A DNA stretch of 45,290 bases from Puniceicoccales bacterium (GCA_031257495.1 JAIRON010000010.1:1-45290), one strand, 5' to 3'; counted from the stretch's first letter, positions 35,314-44,487 are shown. The notes: generated by a model from the letters alone, not told the origin. Program-made: numbers and translations.

Positions 35314-36519
35314 ATGGGCAATGATGCAAAATTTTTTAGGAAGATTGTTTTTTACGCCATTGCAATCTTGGCCGGAATATACTGTGGATTCACGGAGATC
35401 CAATTTTTGGTACAAATTGGAAAATTTTGTTCCGAAGTATTCATAAGAATGTTTAGGTGCATAAGCATGCCCATTATTTCTCTTTCCGTCGTAGTCGCCC
35501 TTTTTCACTGCAGCTCTAGCAAAGAAATGTCGGCAATTTGGAAGAAAACGCTGTTCTACACATTGGCAACAACGGTAATAGCAGCATCGGTGGCCGCTAT
35601 TTTGTATGTTGCTATCAAGCCGTCCAATGTTAATATTACTATTCCGGAAAACATTGGCGTTGGACCGCAAAATAATTACGCACAGTATCTTTTGGAGATT
35701 GTGCCTAGCAATATTCTTGAAGCATTTTCAGGACATAAAGTTTTAAGCGTTCTACTTATAAGCGTCATCATCGGGGTTTCAATAGGGCTCATAAAGGATG
35801 ATAAAGCCAAAAATTCGGTTATTTTATTTTTTAAAGGGATGCACGATGTATTTTTCGTCATAACAAAATTTATAGTGAAAATACTCCCCATTGGGCTGTT
35901 TGGTTTTATCACTGTTAGCATACATGAATCAAGGGGAAACGTCGATTTAATGGGTATGGGTGCCTACTTTCTCATCGTGGTGCTGGCAAATATTCTCCAA
36001 GGCGCCATAGTTTTGCCCATTTTTTTGGCATGTAAAAAAATCAATCCATTGCGCATGTTTAGGGCAATGTTACCGGCGTTATCCGTTGCATTTTTTTCGA
36101 AATCATCCGCCGCAACCCTACCTGTCACCATGGAAATGGCAGAAACAAAATTGGGCATAAGTCCTAAAATTAGCAAATTTACCCTGCCACTCTGTACGAC
36201 TATAAACATGAATGGCTGTGCGGCATTCATATTTACCACAGTTGTTTATCTGATGCAAAATTATGGAGTAGCGATTACACCGATCGCCCTATTGACTTGG
36301 ATTATCATAGCAACCATAGCGGCCGTTGGTAATGCCGGTGTCCCCATGGGGTGTTTTTTTCTCAGTGCAAGTCTACTGTCCTCCATCGGCATTCCCATAC
36401 CTCTAATGGGTGTCATATTACCATTTTACAGCATCATAGACATGATAGAAACGGCGCTCAACGTATGGTCAGATTCGTGTGTAGCTGCCATTGTAAATAA
36501 AACGTTTGCCGGGCACTAA
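35314..36519 (+). CDS. dicarboxylate/amino acid:cation symporter (DAACS family)
   Basis: 401 residues, eight-helix elevator-type transporter like GltP/DctA. Landmarks: serine-rich hairpin FFSKSSAATLPVTMEMAE, substrate/Na+ region TTINMNGCAAFIFTTVVYL, and the second hairpin AAVGNAGVPMGCFFLSASLL. NMNG replaces the usual NMDGT, so the substrate may differ from aspartate/glutamate. GVPMG with gly-val-pro is the usual GVPG-type turn. Imports acidic or small neutral amino acids or C4-dicarboxylates with Na+ or H+. An inverted repeat AACACC/GGTGTT follows the stop by about 10 bp. Confidence 0.9.
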   Translation: MGNDAKFFRKIVFYAIAILAGIYCGFTEIQFLVQIGKFCSEVFIRMFRCISMPIISLSVVVALFHCSSSKEMSAIWKKTLFYTLATTVIAASVAAILYVAIKPSNVNITIPENIGVGPQNNYAQYLLEIVPSNILEAFSGHKVLSVLLISVIIGVSIGLIKDDKAKNSVILFFKGMHDVFFVITKFIVKILPIGLFGFITVSIHESRGNVDLMGMGAYFLIVVLANILQGAIVLPIFLACKKINPLRMFRAMLPALSVAFFSKSSAATLPVTMEMAETKLGISPKISKFTLPLCTTINMNGCAAFIFTTVVYLMQNYGVAITPIALLTWIIIATIAAVGNAGVPMGCFFLSASLLSSIGIPIPLMGVILPFYSIIDMIETALNVWSDSCVAAIVNKTFAGH

Positions 36520-36626
36520 TTTTATTATAAACACCGTAAAAGTAAAAAAGAGGTGTTGTGAAAATATGAAGCTCGTATTTTCGGCAAAGGTTGGTCGAAT
36601 AAAAACGCAGATTTCGTAAAATTTAA

Positions 36627-37178
36627 ATGAAAACGAAAGTGGTTGCAAGAAGCCTGCCGTTTCCTAGTGTCCATCTCATGGATACAATCTTAAAAAGGCA
36701 CAGTGTCAGGAATTACTCCGCGAAATCAATTGACGACGCAACCATCGAGAAAATTTTACATGCTGGAATGTCAGCGCCTTCGGCCATGGGATCTAAACCC
36801 TGGCATTTTATCGTTATATCGGATCGCGATGTGATGAACGCCGTAACCAAAATACATCCCTATGCGCAAATGTTGTTACAAGCGCAGCGTGCTATTTTAG
36901 TGTGTGGAGATGAGGATGCCGAAATTTTGCCGGAGTTTTTTCAGCAAAACTGTGCGGCGGCAACGGAAAACATTCTAATTGCGGCGACGAGTTTCGGTTT
37001 GGGCTCCGTTTGGGTTGGCTTATATCCCAATGAGCAATATCGCCAGGACTTTAAAAAGTTGTTCAATTTGCCGAATAGCATCGAACCATTTGCCCTTGTA
37101 CCCATTGGATTTTCCGACCAAACTCTGCAACTATTGAATCGCTTTGACTCATCACGTGTGCATTCCAACGAATGGTAG
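36627..37178 (+). CDS. nitroreductase family flavoprotein
   Basis: 183 residues. FMN-dependent NAD(P)H oxidoreductase. RHSVRNYSAKSIDDATIEKI and APSAMGSKPWHFIVI at the N-terminus are the FMN-binding signature; AATENILIAATSFGLGSVWVG and the final VPIGF are also typical. The real start may be the second Met (MDTILKRH, 36678), which fits the family better; the first 17 residues have no counterpart. Physiological substrate unknown. Convergent with tsf, and followed by a good terminator at 37305-37340. Confidence 0.9.
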   Translation: MKTKVVARSLPFPSVHLMDTILKRHSVRNYSAKSIDDATIEKILHAGMSAPSAMGSKPWHFIVISDRDVMNAVTKIHPYAQMLLQAQRAILVCGDEDAEILPEFFQQNCAAATENILIAATSFGLGSVWVGLYPNEQYRQDFKKLFNLPNSIEPFALVPIGFSDQTLQLLNRFDSSRVHSNEW

Positions 37179-37220
37179 CAACGGTACTAAAAGGGCAAAG
37201 GAGAATATATTTTAATTTTT

Positions 37221-37340
37221 TTGAACGAAAAGGTAAAGGGAGCGTCTATAATTGTGAATCTGATAATTGATTCAAGATTCGATTTAGTTTGTTCAGGAAG
37301 ATTTAATAAGGCAGTGGTTTTAGCTACTGTCTTATTTTTT
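37221..37340 (+). ncRNA. candidate small RNA or terminator-only transcript end
   Basis: TATAAT at 37247-37252, with TTGAAC 20 bp upstream (spacing too long for a good promoter), precedes about 90 nt without an open frame. These hold a GAATC...GATTC hairpin and end in a strong Rho-independent terminator. Could be a small RNA, or just the 3' end of the nitroreductase transcript. Confidence 0.3.
37305..37340 (+). terminator. Rho-independent terminator
   Basis: AATAAGGCAGT-loop-ACTGTCTTATT followed by TTTT: 11-bp stem with one G-U pair and a T-run. Serves the plus-strand nitroreductase transcript; the A-run on its 5' side is short, so it is less convincing for tsf in the other direction. Confidence 0.75.
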
Positions 37341-37357
37341 ACAAAGCACCACGGCAG

Positions 37358-37942
37358 CTATATTTGATAGCGGACAAAGCGGGCAACTTTTATGTTTTCG
37401 CCGATTTTGCTAATCCACTCCGCGATGTAAGATTCCACAGTTTGTTCCTGATTTTTTACGAATGGTTGTTTTAGCAAGCATTGTTCTCCGTACCATTTTG
37501 CGAGTTTACCTTCAATGATTTTTTCGATAGCGTTTACCGGCTTTCCTTTGCACTGCTCAGCCGCAACTTCCCTTTCCTTGGCTACGTCTTCCTCTGGGAT
37601 TTCCTCGAAAGAAATGTACTTTGGCGACATTGCGGCAATGTGCATGCATATATCCCTCGCCAACTTCAGAAATTCTTCATTTTTGGCAACAAAATCAGTT
37701 TCACATTTCAATTCAAGCAGCACACCAATGCGGGCCCCCGGGTGTATGTAGGCTTGAATAACTCCTTCACTGACATCGCGCCCTACTTTTTTTTCAGCGA
37801 AAGCAATACCTCGCTTTTTAAGGATCACCGTTGCCTCGTCAAAGTTACCACCGGCCTCGACAAGCGCTTTCTTGCACTCCATCAAACCAGCTCCCGTCCT
37901 TTGCCTAAGTTCATTTACCATGCTCGCTGTTACGCTACTCAT
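37358..37942 (-). CDS. tsf: translation elongation factor Ts
   Basis: 194 residues, the short form (E. coli has 283). Guanine nucleotide exchange factor for EF-Tu. N-terminal UBA-like domain VNELRQRTGAGLMECKKALVEAGGNFDEA and core LLELKCETDFVAKNEEF (TDFVA is the key EF-Tu contact) are present, then ICMHIAAMSP and a C-terminal part with EQTVESYIAEW. One half of the usual duplicated core is missing, as in several short EF-Ts. Start overlaps the rpsB end by 8 bp, so the two are translationally coupled. Confidence 0.95.
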   Translation of the reverse strand: MSSVTASMVNELRQRTGAGLMECKKALVEAGGNFDEATVILKKRGIAFAEKKVGRDVSEGVIQAYIHPGARIGVLLELKCETDFVAKNEEFLKLARDICMHIAAMSPKYISFEEIPEEDVAKEREVAAEQCKGKPVNAIEKIIEGKLAKWYGEQCLLKQPFVKNQEQTVESYIAEWISKIGENIKVARFVRYQI

Positions 37943-38828
37943 CCTTTGCCTCCTTGCTTTCTTTTTCTTTATTTACAGTTTTCTTCGTCGATGAACGCTT
38001 GCGCTTCGGTTTAATCGCGGATTTTTCTTCGCTTTCCGGCTCTTCCATGGTTTCCGTGTCTATACTCATGTCTATGGTCACGTCGGGTTCAATGGAGACA
38101 AGCTCTTCTTTGCTTATTAGTTTTTTCGCATCGTCCCGCTTGGCCGTACGCTGAGACAGGCCGTCTTGCACACCTTCGAGCAGGATTCCTAGAATCAGAC
38201 GGATGGATTTTACGGAATCGTCATTTGCTATGATTGGATATTCGACTAAGGTTGGATCGGAATTTGTGTCAACCATGGCGATTACCGGGATGCCAACACG
38301 GTTTGCTTCGGCTACGGCTATATATTCATGCCTTATGTCTATAACAAACAACGCTCCCGGCAGTGATTCAATCTTCATCATGCCTTCGAAATTGTTATGC
38401 ATTTTATTCATCACGCGCTTGATGGAAGCCCCTTCTTTCTTCGGCAACTTAGCAAGCTCCCCTTCTTCTTCCATTTTGAGAAATTTTTTATACTTCAGCA
38501 AACTACGCTCAATCGTCTGAAAATTCGTTAATGTACCGCCCAACCAACGATTTGCGCAAAATGGCATTTCCACTGCGCCCGCCCCTTCTTTCACGATATC
38601 TCTCGCTTGTTTTTTAGTCCCAACAAACCAAATATCTTGGCCAGATGCGGTCAAATTTCTCATAAAATCCCACGTTTTGTCGATTTGTTCGCAAGTTTTT
38701 TCAAGATTTATGATACTTATGCCGCCTCGGTGATCATATATGTAGGGACGAGTTTTTGGGTTCCAGCGTTTTCGCTGATGTCCGATATGAACACCCGCTT
38801 CAAATAATTCTTTGGGTGAAGTTCTCAT
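37935..38828 (-). CDS. rpsB: 30S ribosomal protein S2 with extended C-terminal tail
   Basis: 297 residues; E. coli S2 has 241. The start ATG 38828 (MRTSPKELFEAGVHIGHQ) is preceded by AAGGAG nine bases away; an in-frame ATG 45 bp upstream has no such site. Typical segments: RWNPKTRPYIYD, ANRWLGGTLTNFQTI and PVIAMVDTNSDPTLVEYPIIANDDS. After about residue 235 a tail follows: first acidic (TIDMSIDTETMEEPESEEKS), then Lys/Arg-rich (KPKRKRSSTKKTVNKEKESK). The tail is probably disordered and lineage-specific. First gene of rpsB-tsf. Confidence 0.96.
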   Translation of the reverse strand: MRTSPKELFEAGVHIGHQRKRWNPKTRPYIYDHRGGISIINLEKTCEQIDKTWDFMRNLTASGQDIWFVGTKKQARDIVKEGAGAVEMPFCANRWLGGTLTNFQTIERSLLKYKKFLKMEEEGELAKLPKKEGASIKRVMNKMHNNFEGMMKIESLPGALFVIDIRHEYIAVAEANRVGIPVIAMVDTNSDPTLVEYPIIANDDSVKSIRLILGILLEGVQDGLSQRTAKRDDAKKLISKEELVSIEPDVTIDMSIDTETMEEPESEEKSAIKPKRKRSSTKKTVNKEKESKEAKDE

Positions 38829-38837
38829 AACTACTAA

Positions 38838-38843
38838 CTCCTT
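38838..38843 (-). promoter_or_regulatory. Shine-Dalgarno of rpsB
   Basis: AAGGAG on the minus strand, nine bases before the ATG at 38828. It decides the rpsB start against a longer reading. Confidence 0.75.
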
Positions 38844-38973
38844 ATTCGGCGAACAAGCACACCAAGTCACCAAACCTCGGATTTTTTTGTTAAATTAATA
38901 GGAGCAATCATAGAAAAAAATTGCTACCAGCAAGCAAAAATTAAAAAATTCTGCCAAATGTCCCAACACTTTT

Positions 38974-39007
38974 AGTATTTTCATACTTTTCATGCAAAGC
39001 ATGAAAA
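38974..39007. other. two adjacent short hairpins between the response regulator and rpsB
   Basis: AGTAT-TTTC-ATACT is followed directly by TTTTCATGC-AAA-GCATGAAAA, a 9-bp perfect stem. They lie 56 bp after the regulator stop and about 145 bp before rpsB. They may end the regulator transcript, though no T-run is attached on the minus strand beyond the stems. Confidence 0.5.
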
Positions 39008-39063
39008 ACAATTCGCCATAAATATCTTCCCCCGATTACCGCTAAATTTATTTAGACGAAAAT

Positions 39064-39843
39064 TTACAAGATGTCGCAGGAGTCTGCATATTCGCGCCGT
39101 GTCATCAGAGGAGTGCTACTATTTTTACAATAGGTATAACCGATACCATGAAGGGTGCGCAACCTATCCATTGAACAATCGTTGTTCTTGAAAATTTGGC
39201 GCAGTTTCACGATATACTGATCCATTGACCGACTGCGTACGTTCGCATGCTCGCCCCATACGCTGTGTATTATGTTTTTCCTGCTCAAAATCACATCGGT
39301 ATTATAAGCAAAATGTTTCAGGATTCCAATTTCTTTTTTACCGATGCGTACTTTATTTCCATTCGGAAAAACAATATACATAAAAGCTGGCGATATTTTA
39401 GCGCCACAAAACTCAAAATCATCGTCATTCAATGCCGCATTGCCCGTTATGGAGAAGTCACCGGAAAGCGATGTTCGCTTCAAGACCGCGCGCACACGCG
39501 CTACCAACTCGGTGAAACTGAAAGGCTTTGTGACAAAATCATCTGCGCCGACGTCGAAACCTTTCAACTTGTAAAATTCATCGGAAAATCCGGTCAAAAA
39601 GATGACAGGCGTTGAAATTCCCTCGCTGCGCAGCTGATGTATGACGTTAAATCCGTCCACATCTGGCAAGTTGATGTCCAAAAGAATCACGCTTGCGAAA
39701 TTGCGTTTGAGGAAGTTTACTGTGTCGGTTCCGTTCTGGAACACTTGCACGTTCAGACCCGACAAATTAAGCTGCTTAGTCAAGACTTCAGTCAGCTGAG
39801 AGTCGTCTTCTGCGATTAGAATTAAGGGTTTTGTTTTTTGCAT
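39064..39843 (-). CDS. OmpR-family response regulator
   Basis: 259 residues. Start ATG 39843 (MQKTKPLILIAEDDSQ) places the receiver at the very N-terminus; a longer frame adds 17 unsupported residues. Receiver: acidic pair AEDD, phospho-acceptor Asp in ILLDINLPDVDGF, switch Thr in FLTGF, Lys in TKPFSFTELVARV. Winged-helix Trans_reg_C domain at residues ~165-250 (RIGKKEIGILKHFAYN, VWGEHANVRSRSMDQYIVKLRQIF, LRTLHGIGYTYC). It binds DNA as a phosphorylated dimer. No cognate kinase is adjacent; the NtrB-like kinase in this window is a different class and an unlikely partner. Confidence 0.92.
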   Translation of the reverse strand: MQKTKPLILIAEDDSQLTEVLTKQLNLSGLNVQVFQNGTDTVNFLKRNFASVILLDINLPDVDGFNVIHQLRSEGISTPVIFLTGFSDEFYKLKGFDVGADDFVTKPFSFTELVARVRAVLKRTSLSGDFSITGNAALNDDDFEFCGAKISPAFMYIVFPNGNKVRIGKKEIGILKHFAYNTDVILSRKNIIHSVWGEHANVRSRSMDQYIVKLRQIFKNNDCSMDRLRTLHGIGYTYCKNSSTPLMTRREYADSCDIL

Positions 39844-40243
39844 AAAAAAGATCAGTATGCTCAACTGACTACAGGGTGGGGTAAAAAAAGTCAAAGTTTT
39901 TTTTTAAAAAATATAGGAACATCAAAATTTTGAGAAAATTTTTACAATTGTGCCCCGCGACAAATCTTTGCGCACTCAGGTAAAGCTTGTAAAATTTTCT
40001 ATTATTTAGCCAGATACTTCCCTAAACACAATTCAGATATGACGGAAGCGGATACATATGTCTTCCTGATTTGGCGTGGACAATTTTCAGTAAAAATGGC
40101 GTATTATTAGCTACACACAAGCCAGAAAAGTTATTATCGTTTTGAGCCTGCAGATAAGCAAATTTTACAAATGATATGCAGCTTATCCTTGGTGGAAGCA
40201 TGTTAGTTTATTGCAATCAAATTGCTACACAGTTCGTCAATTA
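39844..40243. other. gene-free stretch of 400 bp
   Basis: AT-rich. One inverted repeat GATAAGC (about 40153) / GCTTATC (about 40182) lies downstream of the minus-strand gene at 40244 and may mark its transcript end, but lacks a T-run. No open frame or RNA gene seen. Confidence 0.4.
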
Positions 40244-40774
40244 TTACTCATTGTTTGTTGTGGGCGCATCAGTGGCCGTATCCACTTCATTCATCGTTGC
40301 AGTTTCAGTTTCCTCTGTTACACCTTCCGCTACCAAACATTGGGGTCCTCTATCACGAAGAGAGTTTGCTAGGAAAGGTCTTGCTTTTTGAACATTAACT
40401 ATTGCCCCTATAACACTGTGTATTACGCAAATAATTGAACTATAGCCCCAAATCCTATTCATAATAAGAGATGGCAATCCGACTTTGAAACCTATAACAG
40501 CACCTTCCAAAGCGCGTTTACCTGGAGTTTTGTTTCCATTTTGGATATACCTTTTAAGCAACGGTATGTCTAAAATGCGAATAGATTTTATGTTCCTGGC
40601 CATATCTTGAATTTCTCTATTATCTGCGTTAGTGGTGACATAAGCTAGGATACCACCTGCAATTCCTCCTGCTACGGCACCTCCTATCGCACTTACCAAA
40701 GTAGTTGTGCTTGCCAAGTTAGTGCCTACTTGCATTAAAGCGGGACCAACCTTTTTAGTAAAAAAATCAATCAT
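40244..40774 (-). CDS. unknown small membrane protein with glycine-rich hydrophobic segment and Thr-rich tail
   Basis: 176 residues, no family recognised. Residues 24-48 (STTTLVSAIGGAVAGGIAGGI) form a glycine-zipper-like hydrophobic segment near the N-terminus. A second hydrophobic region lies around residues 108-125 (YSSIICVIHSVIGAIV). The C-terminal 30 residues are Thr/Glu/Asp-rich (EETETATMNEVDTATDAPTT) and probably disordered. No signal peptide. Two 17-bp direct repeats sit 41-113 bp upstream of the start. A resemblance in design (membrane hairpin plus polar tail) to the protein at 5443-6075 is noted, not homology. It could be a membrane-inserting effector or a phage-like or toxin-like protein; undecided. 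Confidence 0.6.
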   Translation of the reverse strand: MIDFFTKKVGPALMQVGTNLASTTTLVSAIGGAVAGGIAGGILAYVTTNADNREIQDMARNIKSIRILDIPLLKRYIQNGNKTPGKRALEGAVIGFKVGLPSLIMNRIWGYSSIICVIHSVIGAIVNVQKARPFLANSLRDRGPQCLVAEGVTEETETATMNEVDTATDAPTTNNE

Positions 40775-41240
40775 TTTACCTCCATGAATTAAGATTTATA
40801 TGTTTCTTTTATGAAAATTTTACGAAAAAGCATTCACCAATATCAAAGTCATTTTTATCTTTTCTCGAACAAATTTTACGAAAAAGCTTTTTGATACAAA
40901 GTTTCTAGAAGAAAAGATGAAGGTTAGTGGTAAAATTTTGAAGATTGAATTGCCGAACTTTCATGATTTATTCACAGAGCATTTCACTAAATGCTTTGCG
41001 AAGTTATAAGCGTAGATGCCATAGAGTAATTTCTTAGCTGACTAAAATTACTTCGTAAGATATTGAACGATTTTATTTATTATTTTCGTCGCCCCCTTGT
41101 AGGGTGCAAATAACAACTCTTTTTATTGTTTGATATTGTTTGGCAAAATTATCTTTACAGTTCTGCTAATTTCTGCCAGTTAGTAGGTTATAGAAACGTT
41201 TCCCATATTGTTGAATTATGGCGAAACGGAGTGGATTGGC
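40775..41240. promoter_or_regulatory. divergent intergenic region before grpE
   Basis: 466 bp, AT-rich, holds the direct repeats at 40815-40887. No CIRCE element (TTAGCACTC/GAGTGCTAA) was found ahead of grpE, so HrcA control is not supported. A TTATTCACA occurs near 40970. Confidence 0.4.
40815..40887. repeat. pair of 17-bp direct repeats upstream of the glycine-zipper gene
   Basis: AAATTTTACGAAAAAGC occurs at 40815-40831 and 40871-40887, start-to-start distance 56 bp. Position in the promoter region of the minus-strand gene suggests operator sites. Confidence 0.6.
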
Positions 41241-41843
41241 ATGAGTTTTGCTACATTTTCACGAAAAACGGTTATGACAAAGAATTGCAAAGATTTTAGT
41301 GAAATGGACGAACATCAATGTTTGAAGTGTTCGAAAGAAGGGGAAGCTTCCGAAGCCGGTAATGTGGATGCAGAGGCTAAGATAAGCGAATTGCAAGCAA
41401 AACTGGAGGTTCAGATGGATCTCTATTTGAGAGCATTGGCCGACTTGGACAATTTTAAGAAACGCATGCAAAAGGATCGGGAGGAAATTCGCATTGCCAT
41501 GACCAGTACCGTAATTGGGGATCTCCTACCTATTTTGGATCATTTTGATCTCGGACTACAGTCTGCGAAAAATTATGGAGCCGAAGAGATTGTGGCCGGG
41601 TTTAGCATGGTTTTTGAACAGTTGAAGAAAATTTTAGCTTCCTACGGGTTGAGTGAAGTTGTTCCATTGCACCAAAGTTTCAACCCACATGAGCAGGAGT
41701 GTGTGCGCCGCGAATATGTGGAAAATTTGCAGGAAGATACGGTAACCTGCGTGGTTCGCAAGGGTTACAAGCTAGATGATCGCCTGATTCGTCCCGCAAT
41801 GGTGATCGTGTCGACGAAACAAGGGGCCGAAGCCCATGGCTAA
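41241..41843 (+). CDS. grpE: nucleotide exchange factor GrpE
   Basis: Releases ADP from DnaK. About 200 residues from ATG 41241; 41274 (MTKNCKDF) is an equally possible start, while a TTG at 41208 is less likely. Acidic, Cys-containing N-terminus, long coiled-coil ([28 protein letters not shown]) and C-terminal beta domain ([19 protein letters not shown]...[21 protein letters not shown]). The stop overlaps the dnaJ ATG by 8 bp. dnaK is not in the window. Confidence 0.95.
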   Translation: MSFATFSRKTVMTKNCKDFSEMDEHQCLKCSKEGEASEAGNVDAEAKISELQAKLEVQMDLYLRALADLDNFKKRMQKDREEIRIAMTSTVIGDLLPILDHFDLGLQSAKNYGAEEIVAGFSMVFEQLKKILASYGLSEVVPLHQSFNPHEQECVRREYVENLQEDTVTCVVRKGYKLDDRLIRPAMVIVSTKQGAEAHG

Positions 41844-42993
41844 TGAGGATTACTATTCGCTGCTTGGCGTAGCTAAAAATGCTTCCGAGGATGAGATAAA
41901 GAAGGCGTACCGCAAGATGGCGCTGAAGTATCATCCGGATAAAAATCCCGGCGACAAGGCAGCGGAGGAGAAGTTTAAGAAAATTTCCGAAGCCTACGAA
42001 GTTTTGCACGATGGAAACAAGCGTGCTGCCTATGATCGCTACGGCCATTCCGCCTTTGATAGTGGAGGAGGCCGTTCCCAGTCCTATTCCTACAGCGGAA
42101 ACTTTCGCGATGCGACGGATATTTTTAGTGAAGTGTTCGGCAATAGTGGCTTTGGCGATTTGTTTGGCTTTGGCAGCCGTTCCCAGGCTTCGCGCAATCG
42201 TGCTTGCCGCGGTGCCGATCTGATGTACACCCTGCAAATTTCCCTAAAGGATGCGTTTACAGGAGTGGAAAAAACCATTAAGTATCACCGCCATGTGCAG
42301 TGCAAGGTTTGTGGTGGTACCGGTGCTGAAAAAGGGACAAAGCGGACGACCTGCCCGACCTGCGGTGGTTCGGGGTTTGTAAGCATGAGCCAGGGGTTCT
42401 TTCACATGCAACAGACCTGTTCCCGGTGCGGAGGGAGCGGATCAATTTTGGAAAAGCCGTGTGCTTCCTGCAGGGGCAATGGTGCGGTTGTTGAGGAGAG
42501 CAAAGCTAAGGTGAAAATTCCTGCCGGTGTATGTGATGGGACAAAATTGCGCCTCAGTGGCTATGGCGAGGCGGGGCAGAACGGTGGCCCGACGGGAGAC
42601 CTTTACGTGGTTGTCAATGTCGCCGATGACCGCCTTTTCGAGCGCCATGAGGACGACCTGTATTGCTCGCAGAAGATCCCATTTGTCATCGCCGCCCTCG
42701 GTGGGGAGGTGGAGGTGGTGACCATCGATGGAAAATGTTCCCTAAAGATTCCGGAAGGGACGCAATGTGGCGCTGTTTTGCGGCTGAAAAACCAGGGAAT
42801 GCCCCATGTAAATGGGGGCAGTCGGGGAAGTCAGTACGTTCACGTGGACATCGATGTGCCAAAAAGCTTGAATAAGGACCAGCGAGAAGCGCTGGAAAAT
42901 TTTGCCAAAAGCCTGGGTGTGACTGTGAATAAGCAGGCCGGATTTTTTCAAAAATTGAAGGATAAAATTAACTATAAGCTCGATGATCTATGA
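41836..42993 (+). CDS. dnaJ: chaperone DnaJ
   Basis: 385 residues, class A J-protein that stimulates DnaK ATPase and delivers substrates. J domain with HPD ([10 protein letters not shown]), Gly/Phe region ([12 protein letters not shown]), four zinc-finger repeats CxxCxGxG ([32 protein letters not shown]), then the two substrate-binding beta domains and a short dimerisation end. All eight Cys are present. Overlaps grpE (8 bp) upstream and the hexapeptide protein downstream (ATGA, 4 bp), so all three are on one transcript. Confidence 0.97.
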   Translation: MANEDYYSLLGVAKNASEDEIKKAYRKMALKYHPDKNPGDKAAEEKFKKISEAYEVLHDGNKRAAYDRYGHSAFDSGGGRSQSYSYSGNFRDATDIFSEVFGNSGFGDLFGFGSRSQASRNRACRGADLMYTLQISLKDAFTGVEKTIKYHRHVQCKVCGGTGAEKGTKRTTCPTCGGSGFVSMSQGFFHMQQTCSRCGGSGSILEKPCASCRGNGAVVEESKAKVKIPAGVCDGTKLRLSGYGEAGQNGGPTGDLYVVVNVADDRLFERHEDDLYCSQKIPFVIAALGGEVEVVTIDGKCSLKIPEGTQCGAVLRLKNQGMPHVNGGSRGSQYVHVDIDVPKSLNKDQREALENFAKSLGVTVNKQAGFFQKLKDKINYKLDDL

Positions 42994-43667
42994 AAGCTCC
43001 CGCTAGGCGATTTTTTAACCTTCCCCAGGAAGAGCTCTTTGAAAAAATCTTTTTAGTTGATGAGTCTCCCATTGAGTGGCTTGACAAAATTCCACTGGCG
43101 GTAAAATTTCTCGCCGCTAGGGATGAAATGTTAACAATTTTTCCCAAGGATTGCGATATCGGCGGTGATGTTTTCATCCACAAATCCGTTACTCTTCCCA
43201 GTATGTGCGTGATTCGTGGGCCGTGTTACATCGGCGCCGGGACGGAGATCCGCCCCTTTGCATATGTCCGTGAGAATTGTGTGATAGGCGAACGGTGCCT
43301 GGTGGGCAATTCCACGGAAATAAAAAATTCCATTTTGCTTAGCGATGTGCAAGTCCCCCATTTTAACTATGTGGGCGATTCCATTCTGGGCAATCATGCC
43401 CATTTAGGGGCCGGTGCCATCCTGGCCAATTTACGCTTAGATGGCAAGTTGATAAAAATTTTCGACGGTGAGGAAAAGTTTGACACAAATCGACGAAAAT
43501 TTGGCGCCATAGTTGGTGATTACGGAGAAGTGGGCTGTAATTCAGTGTTAAATCCAGGTACGGTACTGTCCTGTGGCAGCAAAATTGCTTCAAACATCAG
43601 CATTAAAGGCTTCATTACAGAAAATTCTTTCGTTGCGAATGGCAATTGTTCCTCTTCTTTTTCTTAA
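42990..43667 (+). CDS. left-handed beta-helix (hexapeptide) nucleotidyl/acyltransferase-like protein
   Basis: 225 residues. After a helical N-terminus comes a stack of hexapeptide repeats: [59 protein letters not shown], followed by [23 protein letters not shown]. This is the arrangement of the GlmU C-terminal acetyltransferase domain (VPHLNYIGDA.IG...NIGAG), but the pyrophosphorylase domain is missing. Probable sugar-nucleotide-linked transferase; whether it makes GlcNAc-1-P or another acylated sugar is not resolved. Translationally coupled to dnaJ by an ATGA overlap, an unusual pairing with no obvious functional link. Confidence 0.8.
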   Translation: MKAPARRFFNLPQEELFEKIFLVDESPIEWLDKIPLAVKFLAARDEMLTIFPKDCDIGGDVFIHKSVTLPSMCVIRGPCYIGAGTEIRPFAYVRENCVIGERCLVGNSTEIKNSILLSDVQVPHFNYVGDSILGNHAHLGAGAILANLRLDGKLIKIFDGEEKFDTNRRKFGAIVGDYGEVGCNSVLNPGTVLSCGSKIASNISIKGFITENSFVANGNCSSSFS

Positions 43668-43685
43668 TTTATCTGGAGCGGCTTT

Positions 43686-44390
43686 TTACTTTGTATTTAA
43701 CACTTCATCGGCGCTTAGGCCTGTTAGGCATTCCAACTTTTTTACTGTGTAGTGCATCATATAGTACAGAACAATGGTGCAGGGAACTACAATTATGGGA
43801 TAGCTCAATGCTACCATGCAACCGAGCTCTTTTGTGAATTGTACGGAGCCGCTTTCGCTGCGTATTACTATCTTGGCCAGCCAAAAATTCAAAACCGCAC
43901 TGAGCAGAAAAGAGAAAGCCAATATGATGGATGCTCGCAGCATAATTTTATGAAGTTTAGCTTTTTGTTCCTCCGTTCGCAGGCAAGCGTAAACAGAATC
44001 ACTGTTCAAAATATTTTCGTCAAACAGCAACTTTTCCAGGAAGGTGCGCCTACTGAACGATGATATCACGATGAATAGGAAAAATATTATGGGGACGCTG
44101 GCTTCTTTAGTTGCTATCCATTCCCGTGGCAGCTTGAGTAGTCCTATGCCACCGGTTACCAGCACGCTGAAAAAGCCTACAGTGGAAAACAGGCTCCACT
44201 TATGCTCTTTGATTAGGTCAAACACCCCATAACCTAGGGGAAACGATAGTGCTAAAATAAGGGCTAATTTGGGGGAAATGCCAAACCAGTCATCGAACAT
44301 CATCATAACAACAGCTGGGATAAGGATGTTGATTCCAAAATTTATACATAAATTTCCCCGCTTACTTTTATTGGCTTTCCCTTTTTTCAT
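43686..44390 (-). CDS. VC0807-like integral membrane protein
   Basis: 234 residues, six or so transmembrane helices. The N-terminal LCINFGINILIPAVVMMMFDDW and SPKLALILALSFPLGYGVFDLI, then SVLVTGGIGLLKLPREWIATKEASVPIIF match what I recall of the VC0807 family, a conserved uncharacterised group. No enzyme motif is seen. Convergent with the hexapeptide gene (18 bp between) and divergent from aspS (97 bp between starts). Function unknown. Confidence 0.75.
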   Translation of the reverse strand: MKKGKANKSKRGNLCINFGINILIPAVVMMMFDDWFGISPKLALILALSFPLGYGVFDLIKEHKWSLFSTVGFFSVLVTGGIGLLKLPREWIATKEASVPIIFFLFIVISSFSRRTFLEKLLFDENILNSDSVYACLRTEEQKAKLHKIMLRASIILAFSFLLSAVLNFWLAKIVIRSESGSVQFTKELGCMVALSYPIIVVPCTIVLYYMMHYTVKKLECLTGLSADEVLNTK

Positions 44391-44487
44391 TGTTCGATAG
44401 AGCTAATACTTTCTAAGAAAATCTTGCCCGTATCAAGAAATTTCTTTCCTTGAGCCTATGAGGTTTGGCAAATTTTGAAGGATTCAT

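Noticed and set aside
22799-39843. The PAS kinase and the OmpR-type regulator as a cognate pair
   Set aside because: They are 15 kb apart and belong to different pairing classes (NtrB-like versus OmpR-like).
41090-41240. CIRCE element ahead of grpE
   Set aside because: Neither half TTAGCACTC nor its complement is present.
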